Notes: generated from the letters alone by a model not told the origin. A stretch of 64,000 nucleotides of DNA from Vulcanimicrobiota bacterium (GCA_003151115.1 PLWS01000006.1:151755-215754), one strand, 5' to 3'; shown: positions 54,568 through 63,399, counted from the first letter of the stretch. Numbers and translations are program-made.

Positions 54568-55127
54568 GTCTCGATCTCGAACGCGAACTGCGCGATCGCG
54601 GCGCGCTGCTGAGCGGCCACTTCCGGCTCAGTTCGGGACGCCACAGCGATCGTTTCATCCAAAAGTTTCGCATTCTCGAAGATCCCAAGCTGGTCGAGCC
54701 CGTCGCGCGCGCAATCGCCGGTGCGTTCGCGGACGTGCGTCCCACCGTCGTATTGAGCGCGGCCGTCGGCGGAATCATTCTGGGTTACGAAGTTGCGCGC
54801 GCGCTGAACGTCAAGGGATTCTTTGCCGAAAAAGAAGCCGGCGCTCCGGTTTTGCGGCGCGGATTCCAGCTGAGCCCGGACGATCGTGTGCTGGTGGTCG
54901 AAGACGTCATCACGACAGGCGGATCGGTCAAAGAGGTCATAAACATCGCGCGCGCCGCGGGAGCGACGGTGGTCGGAGTCGGGGCGATCGTCCGGCGGGG
55001 CGAAGCGGATTTCGGCGTTCCAACGGTCGCGCTGTTGGAGATGCCGATCGTCTCGTACGCGCAGGACGAGTGTCCGCAATGCGAGCGCGGGGCGCCAATC
55101 GACGACCCCGGATCCCGCCGGCGCTAG
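54564..55127 (+). CDS. pyrE: orotate phosphoribosyltransferase
   Basis: A 187-residue transferase making OMP from orotate and PRPP. PRPP loop VLVVEDVITTGGSV, the FRLSSGRHSDRFIQ N-terminal segment, and a C-terminal CPQCERGAPIDDPGSR common in bacterial PyrE. It starts at TTG 54564 within a TTGA overlap, completing pyrKDFE in one transcript (dihydroorotate to UMP). Confidence 0.95.
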   Translation: MSLDLERELRDRGALLSGHFRLSSGRHSDRFIQKFRILEDPKLVEPVARAIAGAFADVRPTVVLSAAVGGIILGYEVARALNVKGFFAEKEAGAPVLRRGFQLSPDDRVLVVEDVITTGGSVKEVINIARAAGATVVGVGAIVRRGEADFGVPTVALLEMPIVSYAQDECPQCERGAPIDDPGSRRR

Positions 55128-55169
55128 GCATGGAACGCCTGCCGCGCGGGCGTAGTAGGTAAGGAAGCC

Positions 55170-56315
55170 ATGCAAAACGCTGTCAGCGGTACGAACTGGC
55201 GCCGCATCGCTATTGTTGCCGGGATCATCGTGCTCTTTGGGCTCGCGCTCTGGTTTGCAGCGCGGATTCCCAAGACGATGACGATCTTCGTGATCGCGCT
55301 CTTCCTCGCGTCGGCGGTTCATCCGATCTCCAGGCGACTAGAGAGGCGGCGCGTTCCGCGGCCGCTCGCCATCGCAATCGTCTTCACCGTGCTGATCGTG
55401 ATCGTCAGCGGCTTCATCGTGATCGTCATGCCGATGCTGTTCGTGCAGTCGCAGGCGCTGCTCGCAAACGTGCCGGAATACATCAAGAACACAGAGACCT
55501 GGATGCTCGACATGCGTGCCGGCATTCAACAACGCTTCCCAAGTCTCAATATTCCGTCACAGTTTTTCAACGTTCAGCAGTTTAGCGTGGAGCACGTTAC
55601 GGCGATCTTCACCGCCGGAATCGCTTCGGTCGGCGCTCTGGCGCTGAACGTCGCGACGGCGCTCTTCATCGCCATCTCGGCGCTCATACTTTCGGTCTTC
55701 ATGCTGCTGAACCAAAACCAAATGGCGGGGGGATTTGCCGCCCTCTTTCCCACTCGCAGGCGGCAAACGGCGCTCATGCTGGCCAGTCAAGCCACTCACA
55801 TGTTCGGCAGCTACATCTCGGGACAGATCATCGTCTGCACCATCACCGGCGTGCTCATTGGAGGGATCACGGCGATCCTAGGATTCAAATTCGCGCTGCT
55901 GTTTGGACTGGTGAGCGCCGTTTCGTATGCCATTCCGATCGTCGGCATGATCGTCGCGCATCTCCTGGGCTTCGTACTCGCTGCGCCGCAAGGCGCTCCG
56001 ATGGTTATCGGAGTCGAAACGGTTACGTTCATCATCGCACGCATCAGTGACAACATCTTGGTTCCGCGGATCATGGGTGAGAGCATCGGCGTCTCGCCGA
56101 TCGGCGTGATGTTTGCGGTCTTCGCCGGCGGAGAACTCTTCGGTCTGCCCGGCTTGATCTTGGGCATTCCGGCCGCGGCCCTCATCAAACTCATTTGGGG
56201 ATATTTCATCGGACCGTGGCTGCACGCGCAGATCGAATTTGCCGACCTCGCAACGCCGCCTCCGCCGCCGCCCGCAGCCTTGCGCGAAATCGACATCGTC
56301 GTCGCCGAAAGTTGA
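55170..56315 (+). CDS. AI-2E family transporter (UPF0118)
   Basis: A 381-residue polytopic membrane protein with about seven to eight helices. Family features: IVLFGLALWFAARI, LASAVHPISRRLERRRVPR, a periplasmic helical hairpin, QATHMFGSYISGQIIV, and the conserved DNILVPRIMGESIGVSPIGVM with GLPGLILGIPAAALIK. Members export autoinducers or drive Na+/H+ exchange; substrate unknown. A poly-proline stretch ends the chain. The stop overlaps the DUF6504 TTG start. Confidence 0.9.
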   Translation: MQNAVSGTNWRRIAIVAGIIVLFGLALWFAARIPKTMTIFVIALFLASAVHPISRRLERRRVPRPLAIAIVFTVLIVIVSGFIVIVMPMLFVQSQALLANVPEYIKNTETWMLDMRAGIQQRFPSLNIPSQFFNVQQFSVEHVTAIFTAGIASVGALALNVATALFIAISALILSVFMLLNQNQMAGGFAALFPTRRRQTALMLASQATHMFGSYISGQIIVCTITGVLIGGITAILGFKFALLFGLVSAVSYAIPIVGMIVAHLLGFVLAAPQGAPMVIGVETVTFIIARISDNILVPRIMGESIGVSPIGVMFAVFAGGELFGLPGLILGIPAAALIKLIWGYFIGPWLHAQIEFADLATPPPPPPAALREIDIVVAES

Positions 56316-56608
56316 CCAAGCGGTTCATTTCAGAAGCGCTGACGCCGGTCGTCGAATCGTTCGATTCCGCGGCGATGGAACACGGCGAGCCGGGTTTGCC
56401 CAGCGCGTTCAGTTGGCGGAACGAAACGCTCGCGATAAAAAACGTCCTCAAGGTGTGGCGCAGCACCAAAGAAGATCGAGGCGATCACTATCTGGCGCGT
56501 CACTGGTATGAAATAGAAGACCAAGAAGGCCGCCGGTTTACCATCTATTTCGACCGGCACGCGAAGGTGGGAAAACCGCGCTGGTGGCTCTACACGCTCG
56601 AGGAGTAG
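56312..56608 (+). CDS. DUF6504-like small protein
   Basis: A 98-residue protein of unknown function. SEALTPVVESFDSAAME at the N-terminus, PSAFSWRNETLAIKNVLKVW and a C-terminal KVGKPRWWLYTLEE match the small DUF6504 family. It starts at TTG 56312 (TTGA overlap with the transporter). It ends one base before the convergent argS stop. Confidence 0.75.
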   Translation: MTKRFISEALTPVVESFDSAAMEHGEPGLPSAFSWRNETLAIKNVLKVWRSTKEDRGDHYLARHWYEIEDQEGRRFTIYFDRHAKVGKPRWWLYTLEE

Positions 56609-58279
56609 TTACATCGCCTCCGGCGCGCTGACGCCGGCCATGTTCAACACCGTTGCCAGCACCGTTTGCGTTGCGATGCAGAGACTCAAACGCGCGACCC
56701 GCTCGTCCTTCTCGGGCGTGAGGATCTTGCACTCCGTGTAAAACTGATGGAAGTCCGAAGCGACGTCGCGCGCGTACCGCGTCAAGCGGTGCGGGGCCAG
56801 CCGTTCGACGACGTTGGCGACAAGGCTCGGCAGCTCGGCGATGCGGCGAATCAACGCGAGCTCGGCGGGATGGCTCAGCGATTCCAGCGGCGCGCCGGCG
56901 CGCGCGGCTTCGACGTCGGCTGCATCGGCGTTTTTGAAAACCGAGGCGATGCGCGCGTGGCCGTACTGCACGTAGTAGACGGGGTTTTCGTTGCTCTCTT
57001 CCTTGGCGAGCTGCAGATCGAAGGTCAGCGGCGATTCGGGCGCGGGCAAGACGAAGAAGAACCGCGCGGCGTCGACGCCGACTTCGTCTATGATGTCGTC
57101 GAGCGTCACGATGTGGCCGGCGCGTTTGCTCATGCTGACTTGTTCCCGGCCGCGCATCAGCGTGATTTGCTGGGCGATGAGCGCATCGAGGCGGTCGCGC
57201 TGGTAGCCAAGTGCTTCGGCCAAACCTTTGAGCCGTCCGATATAACCGTGATGGTCGGGCCCGAGAATGTCGATGACGCGATCGGAGCGCTGCAGCTTTG
57301 CATAGTGATAAGCGACGTCGGTGCAAAAATACGTCGGTCTGCCGTCGCGGCGGACGAGCACGCGGTCTTTGTCGTCGCCGAACTGCGTCGCGCGAAAATA
57401 GATCGCACCGTCGTCTTCGTAGGTGACGCCGTCGTCGATGAGACGCTGCAGCCCGGCTTGCACGGCTCCGGCTTCTTGCAATTCCTTTTCGCTCTGCCAC
57501 AGATCGAAGTGCACGCCGAAACGCTCGACGGTGCGGCGTTGCTGATCGACCAGCGTATCGCGGCCGACCTGCGAGAAGAGGGGAAGCCACGCGCTTTCTT
57601 CTTCGCGCGTCCACCGCTCGCCGTCGGCGTTTGCGATTGACTGCGCGATCGGCTTGAGGTAGTCGCCCGGATAGCCCTCTTCGGGAAACGGAAATGCCGG
57701 ATCGTAAATCTGCCGGTAACGCGCGTAGAGCGATCGGCCGAGCGTGTCGAGCTGACCGCCGGCGTCGTTGATGATCCATTCGGTGAAGACGTCGTAGCCG
57801 CAGAATTTCATGGCGTTGGCGAGCGTCGCGCCGATGCTGCACGTGCGGCCTTGCACCACGACCAGCGGCCCGGTCGGATTCGCGCTGCCGAATTCGAGCG
57901 AAATGCGGACGCCGTTCGGTGCGCTTTGTCCGAACGCCGCGCCATCGCGAACGATCCGTGCCAGCGTGGCCTGCCAGATCGCCGGTTGAAAACGCAGATT
58001 GATGAAGCCGGCCGTCGCGGAGATGTCCGCAAAGAGCTCGCCGAGCTTCGGTGCGCTCGACTGCAGATCGGCAACGAGCGCTGCCGCAACCTGCTGCGGT
58101 GCGCTGCCCGCGATTTTTGCGAGCGAAAACGCGGCGTTGGTCGCGACGTCGCCGAACTCGGGGCGGCGCGGAGCTTCGAAGGCGATATCCGTTTCGGGCG
58201 TATCGGGATATCGCGCGGCGATCGCGTCGCGCAGGGCGCCGGCGAAAATGGAAAGAGCGTCAGTGATGATACGGCTCAC
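56609..58279 (-). CDS. argS: arginyl-tRNA synthetase with degenerate HIGH motif
   Basis: A 556-residue class I synthetase charging tRNA-Arg. N-terminal additional domain (RRPEFGDVATNAAFSLAK), catalytic core with EFGSANPTGPL, GPDHHGYIGRL and SMSKRAG (383-388), and a C-terminal DALR-type anticodon domain (YVQYGHARIASVFKN). The signature HVGH after NPTGPL is replaced by VVVQ (140-143), so both catalytic histidines of the HIGH motif are missing; flanking sequence is otherwise normal. Only one copy is visible in the window. Confidence 0.92.
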   Translation of the reverse strand: MSRIITDALSIFAGALRDAIAARYPDTPETDIAFEAPRRPEFGDVATNAAFSLAKIAGSAPQQVAAALVADLQSSAPKLGELFADISATAGFINLRFQPAIWQATLARIVRDGAAFGQSAPNGVRISLEFGSANPTGPLVVVQGRTCSIGATLANAMKFCGYDVFTEWIINDAGGQLDTLGRSLYARYRQIYDPAFPFPEEGYPGDYLKPIAQSIANADGERWTREEESAWLPLFSQVGRDTLVDQQRRTVERFGVHFDLWQSEKELQEAGAVQAGLQRLIDDGVTYEDDGAIYFRATQFGDDKDRVLVRRDGRPTYFCTDVAYHYAKLQRSDRVIDILGPDHHGYIGRLKGLAEALGYQRDRLDALIAQQITLMRGREQVSMSKRAGHIVTLDDIIDEVGVDAARFFFVLPAPESPLTFDLQLAKEESNENPVYYVQYGHARIASVFKNADAADVEAARAGAPLESLSHPAELALIRRIAELPSLVANVVERLAPHRLTRYARDVASDFHQFYTECKILTPEKDERVARLSLCIATQTVLATVLNMAGVSAPEAM

Positions 58280-58715
58280 TACGCGCGATCTTCGCCGCCC
58301 TGTAGAGTTGTTCCAGCACGATCATGCGCGCCCACTCGTGCAAGAACGTGAGTTTCGAAAGCGACCAGACGAAATCTGCGCGCGCCAGCACGTCTTGCGC
58401 TAACCCGAACGTGCCGCCGATTGCGAGCGTCAGTGGGCGTCCGCGTGATTCGAGCGCGGTAATTTTCTCGCTCAATTCCTCGCTCGACAACTCGGTGCCG
58501 GCCACGTCGAGCGCCCAGAGCATACCGTCGCCGGCGGCCTTCAAGAGGCGCTCGCCTTCTTCGCGGACCGCCTTGGCCGGATCCGAGCCGCTCGACGCGC
58601 GCACTTCGGCGACCTCGACGCGATGGTAGGCGCGCAGGCGCTTCCGAAACTCGGCGCAGACCGCCGCGGCCGCGGGATCGCGCAGTTTTCCAACGGCGGC
58701 AATGCGCAGCTGCAT
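58260..58715 (-). CDS. rlmH: 23S rRNA (pseudouridine-1915-N3) methyltransferase
   Basis: A 151-residue SPOUT methyltransferase. It has the N-terminal MQLRIAAVGKLRDP, the SAM-binding knot LTLAIGGTFGL, and the terminal LSKLTFLHEWARMIVLEQLY with a HH end. It modifies the decoding-centre-facing helix 69 of the ribosome. It overlaps argS by 20 bases, so the pair is co-transcribed. Confidence 0.93.
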   Translation of the reverse strand: MQLRIAAVGKLRDPAAAAVCAEFRKRLRAYHRVEVAEVRASSGSDPAKAVREEGERLLKAAGDGMLWALDVAGTELSSEELSEKITALESRGRPLTLAIGGTFGLAQDVLARADFVWSLSKLTFLHEWARMIVLEQLYRAAKIARSEPYHH

Positions 58716-58748
58716 GCGCGGGGGTTCGCAACGGCGTCCGCAGCCTCC

Positions 58749-59336
58749 GTGTTAGAAGAGGGCGTGCAGCAGCTGGCGCTCTTCGGGTCGGGAAACCGCG
58801 AGTTCGTCGACGACGAAAGCGGCAAGATCGCGTATTACCCGGCTGTTTTTACTGCTGCCGAAAGTAAGCGGCTCTTCGAGCATTTCTCGCAGAAACTAGC
58901 GTGGACGCAAGAGTCGATGTGGATGTACGACCACACCGTCGCCGTTCCGCGTCTCATCGCGCGCTTTTCCGGCGAAGACCCAATGCCCGGCGAGGTCACG
59001 GCCGTGTGGAAGCGCGTCGAAGAGTTTTTGAAGGCGCCTTTTAATTCGGTTTCGTTCCAATATTATCGCGACGCCAACGACAGCGTGGCCTGGCACAGCG
59101 ATCACACCGAGGACCTGGTCGAGAATGGGATTGTGGCGGTCGTGAGTCTTGGCGCCGTCCGCGAGATGCAGGTGCGCAGCAAGAAACGGCCGCGGCGCAC
59201 CTTCTCGTGTGCGCTCGACCCGGGGAGCGTCTTTTATATGGGCGGCCGTGCACAGGATTTTTGGGAGCACCACATTCCGAAGCTGCGGCAGGCGGTCGCG
59301 CCGCGGATCAGCATCGCTTTCCGCCAGAAACGATAG
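58749..59336 (+). CDS. AlkB-family 2-oxoglutarate/Fe(II) dioxygenase
   Basis: A DNA or RNA dealkylase of about 195 residues. Iron ligands: WHSDHTE (His-x-Asp) and the histidine in FWEHHIPK; the 2-oxoglutarate arginine is in RISIAFRQKR. VSLGAVREMQVRSKK lies between. The open frame extends to 58623 but overlaps divergent rlmH; GTG 58749 or GTG 58764 is a likely start. Repairs alkylated bases by oxidative demethylation. Convergent with dprA, tails overlapping by 29 bases. Confidence 0.9.
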   Translation: MLEEGVQQLALFGSGNREFVDDESGKIAYYPAVFTAAESKRLFEHFSQKLAWTQESMWMYDHTVAVPRLIARFSGEDPMPGEVTAVWKRVEEFLKAPFNSVSFQYYRDANDSVAWHSDHTEDLVENGIVAVVSLGAVREMQVRSKKRPRRTFSCALDPGSVFYMGGRAQDFWEHHIPKLRQAVAPRISIAFRQKR

Positions 59337-60189
59337 CGAAGCGCTGACCGGCGCGCGTTTCGATTGCGCGCTGCAGTTCGAGCACCGAGAGCGCCGCGAG
59401 GACCTGTGATGTGGTCGCACCGGAAGCCGCGCAGAGCTCGTCGAGCGTAATCTCGCCCGCGTCGAGGATCGCGAGAATCTTCGCCTGCAGCGGATCGTCC
59501 GGCGCCGGGCGTGCCGTCTGCGCGCCGATCGGCAGCTTCATCACATGCAGCTCGTCGAGTACGTCCTGCGCGTTGCGCGCGAGTGTGACTCCGTCACGAA
59601 TCAGCGCGTGACATCCGGCGACGTGCGGCCGGTCGACGTCGCCCGGTACCGCAAAGACCGGGATGCGGCCCGCTGCCCAGCCCGCGGTGTTGAGCGCGCC
59701 GCTGCGCGCGGGCGCTTCGATCACGACGACTGCGTCGGCGAGCGCGGCGACGACGCCGTTGCGCTGCAAGAACTGATGCGGAACCGCTGGATGCTCGGGC
59801 GCAAACGGTGAAAGCACCGCGCCGCCGCCGGCGAGCATGCGTTCCGCCAGCGCGCGGTTGCGCCGTGGAAAGAACTTGTTATGCCCGCCGCCGAGAACGC
59901 CGATCGTCGGCGCACTCGCATCGAGCGCGCCTTCGTGCGCGGCCGAATCGATGCCTAAAGCCAAGCCCGAGATAATGCAGCAGCCGGCGGCGCCCAGTTC
60001 GCTTGCGAAACGTTGCGCCGTCGCGCGTCCGTAACCGGACGCAGCGCGCGTGCCGACGATTGCGACGCTCGGTCTTTTCAAACCGTCGAGGTTTCCGGTT
60101 GCCCAGAGCCCTTCGAAGACCGCCGGAAGCGGCCGCGGATCGCGCAACGCTTCGAAAATGCTGCGCGCGTACCAAGTTGGATTCTCCAT
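59308..60189 (-). CDS. dprA: DNA processing protein DprA
   Basis: A 293-residue DprA that loads RecA on incoming single-stranded DNA in transformation. Rossmann-like motifs: SVAIVGTRAASGYGRATAQR, ISGLALGIDSAAHEGAL, GVLGGGHNKFFPRRN, and VVVIEAPARSGALNTA. A C-terminal winged helix (ILDAGEITLDELCAASGAT) is present. The N-terminal SAM-like domain of longer homologues is reduced. Confidence 0.95.
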   Translation of the reverse strand: MENPTWYARSIFEALRDPRPLPAVFEGLWATGNLDGLKRPSVAIVGTRAASGYGRATAQRFASELGAAGCCIISGLALGIDSAAHEGALDASAPTIGVLGGGHNKFFPRRNRALAERMLAGGGAVLSPFAPEHPAVPHQFLQRNGVVAALADAVVVIEAPARSGALNTAGWAAGRIPVFAVPGDVDRPHVAGCHALIRDGVTLARNAQDVLDELHVMKLPIGAQTARPAPDDPLQAKILAILDAGEITLDELCAASGATTSQVLAALSVLELQRAIETRAGQRFAIVSGGKRC

Positions 60190-60246
60190 ACCGGCCCTTC
60201 ACGCGAGGAGCGCCCGCCTGAAAGGGTCTCCCTGCCGCCGGAGGGC

Positions 60247-60274
60247 CTTTCCCTCGTGGCCACGAGGGGGAAAG
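60247..60274. repeat. imperfect inverted repeat between dprA and the DUF5679 gene
   Basis: CTTTCCCTCGTGG and CCACGAGGGGGAAAG pair over 13 bases with a two-base bulge, centred on TGGCCA. It lies in the spacer upstream of dprA and may be regulatory or a short RNA hairpin; no known RNA family was recognised. Confidence 0.4.
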
Positions 60275-60352
60275 TCGGGCACGCCTGGGAATAGGGGCCC
60301 CAACCCGGCAGGGCCTATCCATCGCCGGCACCGGTCTTGAGAGGAATCGAAC

Positions 60353-60502
60353 GTGGCAGCTGAAGCGTACTGTGTGAAATGCAAGACCAAGCGTGAAATC
60401 AAAGACGCCGTTCAAATCACGATGAAGAACGGCCGTCCGGCTACCGAGGGCAAGTGCCCCGTCTGCGGGACGAAGATGTTCAAAATTGGGGCTTCGAGCT
60501 AG
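60353..60502 (+). CDS. DUF5679 zinc-ribbon protein
   Basis: A 49-residue protein with two CxxC knuckles (YCVKCKTKREIKD and KCPVCGTKMFKIG), the signature of DUF5679, an uncharacterised zinc-ribbon family. GTG 60353 is preceded by AGAGGA. It is too short to carry more than one zinc site, and could bind RNA or protein. A strong terminator follows. Confidence 0.88.
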   Translation: MAAEAYCVKCKTKREIKDAVQITMKNGRPATEGKCPVCGTKMFKIGASS

Positions 60503-60525
60503 AGCGCTCGAGCCTAAAGACTCTG

Positions 60526-60556
60526 GCCGGCGGGATAACCCGCCGGCTTTTCTTTT
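60526..60556 (+). terminator. intrinsic terminator after the DUF5679 gene
   Basis: GCCGGCGGG-ATAA-CCCGCCGGC is a perfect 9-bp stem followed by TTTTCTTTT. Confidence 0.93.
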
Positions 60557-60600
60557 AGCCGGCGTTTCCTCGCCAGCCACTACGCGCAACGAGCTCGTCT

Positions 60601-60629
60601 TTGCGCCGCAACGGATAGTGGTCTATAAT
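60601..60629 (+). promoter_or_regulatory. nrdR operon promoter
   Basis: TTGCGC (60601-60606), 17-base spacer, TATAAT (60624-60629). Start site near 60636, about nine bases before ATG 60645. Confidence 0.82.
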
Positions 60630-60636
60630 GGGAGCA

Positions 60637-60651
60637 CCCACAATATGTGGG
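60637..60651. promoter_or_regulatory. CCCACA-ATA-TGTGGG palindrome over the nrdR start
   Basis: A perfect 6+6 inverted repeat with a three-base centre. It lies at the predicted transcription start and covers the start codon. Its ACA-ATAT-TGT-like core resembles an NrdR box, so autoregulation is plausible. Confidence 0.45.
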
Positions 60652-61124
60652 CGTCCGATGAGGGCCCGCCGCTGATCTGTCCCACTTGCCGCAAGAACGA
60701 AACCCGCGTCGTCGACTCGCGCGACGACGAGAGCGTCGTGCGCCGCCGGCGTGAGTGCCTCGATCCGCGCTGCAAGCATCGCTTCACGACCTACGAGCGC
60801 ATGGAAGCGCCGCGGCTCTTCGTTGTAAAGAAAGACGCGCGCCGCGAGCAGTTCAGCCGCGAGAAGATCCTGGCCGGCCTGCGTCGCGCCTGCGAAAAAC
60901 GGCCGGTCTCCGAAGCGCAGATGGAAGCCGTGGCCGCGGCGGTCGAGCGCGATCTCTTTGCGCGCGGCGAGAGCGAAGTGCCCGCGACGCTGATCGGCGA
61001 GAAACTGATGGAAGCGCTGCGCAACCTCGACAAGGTTGCGTACATCCGCTTTGCAAGCGTCTACCGCCAGTTTCGCGACGTCGAAAGCTTTCAGGAAGAG
61101 TTGGCATCGCTGCTTGCCAAGTGA
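60645..61124 (+). CDS. nrdR: transcriptional repressor NrdR
   Basis: A 159-residue ATP-cone repressor of ribonucleotide reductase genes. The zinc ribbon has CPTC (C12, C15), then RRRRECLDPRC (C38, C43) and HRFTTYERM. The second pair is spaced Cx4C instead of the usual Cx2C. The ATP-cone follows (FVVKKDARREQFSREKILAG). I chose ATG 60645, set by the promoter, over the longer open frame. First gene of a five-gene operon with dut. Confidence 0.93.
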   Translation: MWASDEGPPLICPTCRKNETRVVDSRDDESVVRRRRECLDPRCKHRFTTYERMEAPRLFVVKKDARREQFSREKILAGLRRACEKRPVSEAQMEAVAAAVERDLFARGESEVPATLIGEKLMEALRNLDKVAYIRFASVYRQFRDVESFQEELASLLAK

Positions 61125-61130
61125 GCGGCA

Positions 61131-61577
61131 ATGGCTCCAGTCACGGTCGCGGTCAAGAGGCTGCCTGAAGGCGAAGGACTTCCGCTTCCAAGATACATGA
61201 GCGAAGATGCCGCCGGCGCGGATCTTTGCGCCGCGGTCTTTGAAGATCTGACGCTGCTGCCCGGCGCGCGCGCGCTGGTGCCGACGGGATTTGCGATCGC
61301 GCTGCCGCCGGGTTACGAAGCGCAAGTCCGGCCGCGCAGCGGCCTGGCTATGCGTCATGGCGTGACGTGTTTGAATTCACCCGGAACGATCGACGCGGAT
61401 TATCGTGGCCCCGTTTGCGTCGTACTTGCGAATCTCGGCACAGAACCGTTCGTGGTGCGGCGCGGCGAACGGATCGCGCAAATGGTCGTTGCGCCCGTCT
61501 CACGCGCGCACTTCGATCTGATTGAAGAACTTCCCGAAACCGTGCGCGCCACGGCCGGATTCGGCAGCACCGGGTGA
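61131..61577 (+). CDS. dut: dUTP diphosphatase
   Basis: A 148-residue trimeric dUTPase. Motifs in order: [42 protein letters not shown] and the C-terminal ATAGFGSTG arm. It keeps uracil out of DNA and supplies dUMP, fitting an operon with NrdR. It begins seven bases after the nrdR stop; its stop overlaps the next start (GTGA). Confidence 0.96.
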   Translation: MAPVTVAVKRLPEGEGLPLPRYMSEDAAGADLCAAVFEDLTLLPGARALVPTGFAIALPPGYEAQVRPRSGLAMRHGVTCLNSPGTIDADYRGPVCVVLANLGTEPFVVRRGERIAQMVVAPVSRAHFDLIEELPETVRATAGFGSTG

Positions 61578-62551
61578 AGGTGTACATCGTCGGTGCCGGC
61601 GCGGTCGGCACGTACTTGGGTGACTTGCTGCAGAGCGTCAACGTCGATGTAACGTATGCGCCCCGCAATCTCTCCGATGTAATGCCCGTGGACGCCGACG
61701 TCGCGATCGTCGCCGTGAAATCGTACGACACGCCCGGCGCAATCGAAACGTTGCGCAAAGCGATTCGCTTCCCGCAGAAATGCGTTTTCGTCAGCCCGCA
61801 AAACGGGATCGGAAACGAAGAGAAATTGGCCGAAGCGTTCGGTGCCGACAACGTCGTCGCGGCGGCGCTGACGGTTCCGGTCGATCGCGATCGCAGCAAC
61901 GGCCACGGCCGTGCGACCAAGGAAGGCGGCCTGGCTTTTTCGCCGCTCGGGAAGAATGCGTACAACTGGCTGACGGACGCGTTTGCGAGCACGGGGCTCA
62001 AGGTGCAAGTCGTCGACGACTGGCGCGCGCTAAAATGGTCGAAGCTCGCGCTCAACATCGTGGCCAATGCGAGCTGCGCGATTCTCAATGTGCTGCCCAA
62101 CCGCTTGGTGCATTACGACGACATCTTCACGCTGGAAATCCGCGCGATTCGCGAAGTGCGCGCTGTTATGCATGCGATGGGCATCTCGCCCATCGATCTG
62201 CCGCGCTATCCGGTCCGCGCGATGCAAGGCATCGCCAATCTTCCTAGTCCCGTTTCGCGGAAGCTGCTCGCGGGCCGGGTGGCGGGCGCGCGCGGAACCA
62301 AGCCGCCTTCACTGTTACAGGACCTGCGCGCAGGCCGCGCTCAGACAGAAGTGGATTATCTTAACGGCGCGGTCGCCTGCGCGGGGCGCGACCATCACGT
62401 GCGCACGCCGGTGAACGCCGTTTACGCGCGCGTACTCGAGGACATCGCGCACATGCCGCAGTTGTGGGCGAAGTACCGCGAGCATCCCGACACGCTTGCC
62501 GGTGAGGTCGCCGCCGAAGTGAAACGCGTGCGCGCGCTGGCAAAAGCCTAA
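61574..62551 (+). CDS. 2-dehydropantoate 2-reductase family protein
   Basis: A 325-residue ketopantoate-reductase-like enzyme. Rossmann motif [17 protein letters not shown], then [23 protein letters not shown] and catalytic region [18 protein letters not shown] with the usual lysine and asparagine, and EVDYLNGAV near the end. PanE makes pantoate for coenzyme A with NADPH. Other members of the family reduce related oxo acids. TAATG overlap with hemQ. Confidence 0.88.
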   Translation: MKVYIVGAGAVGTYLGDLLQSVNVDVTYAPRNLSDVMPVDADVAIVAVKSYDTPGAIETLRKAIRFPQKCVFVSPQNGIGNEEKLAEAFGADNVVAAALTVPVDRDRSNGHGRATKEGGLAFSPLGKNAYNWLTDAFASTGLKVQVVDDWRALKWSKLALNIVANASCAILNVLPNRLVHYDDIFTLEIRAIREVRAVMHAMGISPIDLPRYPVRAMQGIANLPSPVSRKLLAGRVAGARGTKPPSLLQDLRAGRAQTEVDYLNGAVACAGRDHHVRTPVNAVYARVLEDIAHMPQLWAKYREHPDTLAGEVAAEVKRVRALAKA

Positions 62552-63399
62552 TGCGGCATCCCGACGTTCCCGAATCGCTCGAAGGCTGGTGGATACTCCA
62601 CCGGATGTTCGGTTTCGATCGCCGCCGCTGGGCGCTCATTCCCGACGACGAACAGCAGCGCATCGCGCAAGAGGCCGGCGATGCGTTCACGCTACTCAAA
62701 AACGGTGAAGGCGATCTTGGTTTAGCGCAGCTCGTCGGACACAAAGCCGATCTCATGCTCACGCATTACGCAAAGACCTACGACGGGCTCGCGCAAGCGC
62801 AGACTGAGATCGACCATTTGGAATTGCTCGACTATTTGCAGCCGCGCGATTCGTACGTTTCGGTGCTCGAACTTGGGTTGTATGACGCCACCGGAAAAAT
62901 TCACACCGCCTTGCAAGCGCGCGATCTCAAGCCGCATTCACCTGAGTGGAATGCGGCATTCGACGAGCTGCTGGCGGAGCAGGAGAAGAATCCGCGCAAT
63001 GCCGAGCGGCTGTGGGCGAAGGTCCCTCAACGGCGTTACGTTTGTTTCTATCCGATGGACAAGAAACGCGCCGAAGGCGAGAACTGGTACACGCTGCCGT
63101 ATGCCGACCGCGCGCGACTCATGCTCGATCACGGTAAGATCGGCCGCTCGTTTCACGGCTTGGTGACGCAAGTCATCTCGGGTTCGGTCGGCTTCGACGA
63201 TTACGAGTGGGGCGTGGATCTCTATGCCGACGATCCCCTCGTCTTCAAGAAACTGATCTACGAGATGCGCTTTGACGAAGTCAGCGCGAAATATGCGGTC
63301 TTCGGACCGTTTTGGAACGGCCTGCAGTTCTCGGTAGAAGAGTTTCCCCGTTTCCTTTCCGGCGAAGTCCCGGCGCTCAAAGAAAAGGTCAGCGTATAA
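62551..63399 (+). CDS. coproheme decarboxylase HemQ/ChdC
   Basis: A 282-residue chlorite-dismutase-family protein. The middle YVCFYPMDKKRAEGENWY, then DHGKIGRSFHGLVTQVISGS and the C-terminal FDDYEWGVDLYADDPLVFKK and MRFDEVSAKYAVFGPFW match HemQ, which makes haem b from coproheme with peroxide. The proximal histidine is probably in DHGKIGR. An N-terminal 55-residue extension (WWILHRMFGFDRRRW) also occurs in part of the family. Overlaps its neighbours by one base on each side. Confidence 0.9.
   Translation: MRHPDVPESLEGWWILHRMFGFDRRRWALIPDDEQQRIAQEAGDAFTLLKNGEGDLGLAQLVGHKADLMLTHYAKTYDGLAQAQTEIDHLELLDYLQPRDSYVSVLELGLYDATGKIHTALQARDLKPHSPEWNAAFDELLAEQEKNPRNAERLWAKVPQRRYVCFYPMDKKRAEGENWYTLPYADRARLMLDHGKIGRSFHGLVTQVISGSVGFDDYEWGVDLYADDPLVFKKLIYEMRFDEVSAKYAVFGPFWNGLQFSVEEFPRFLSGEVPALKEKVSV

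Noticed and set aside
56538-57842. 434-codon minus-strand frame in another phase of argS
   Set aside because: Extremely Arg/His-rich shadow of argS.
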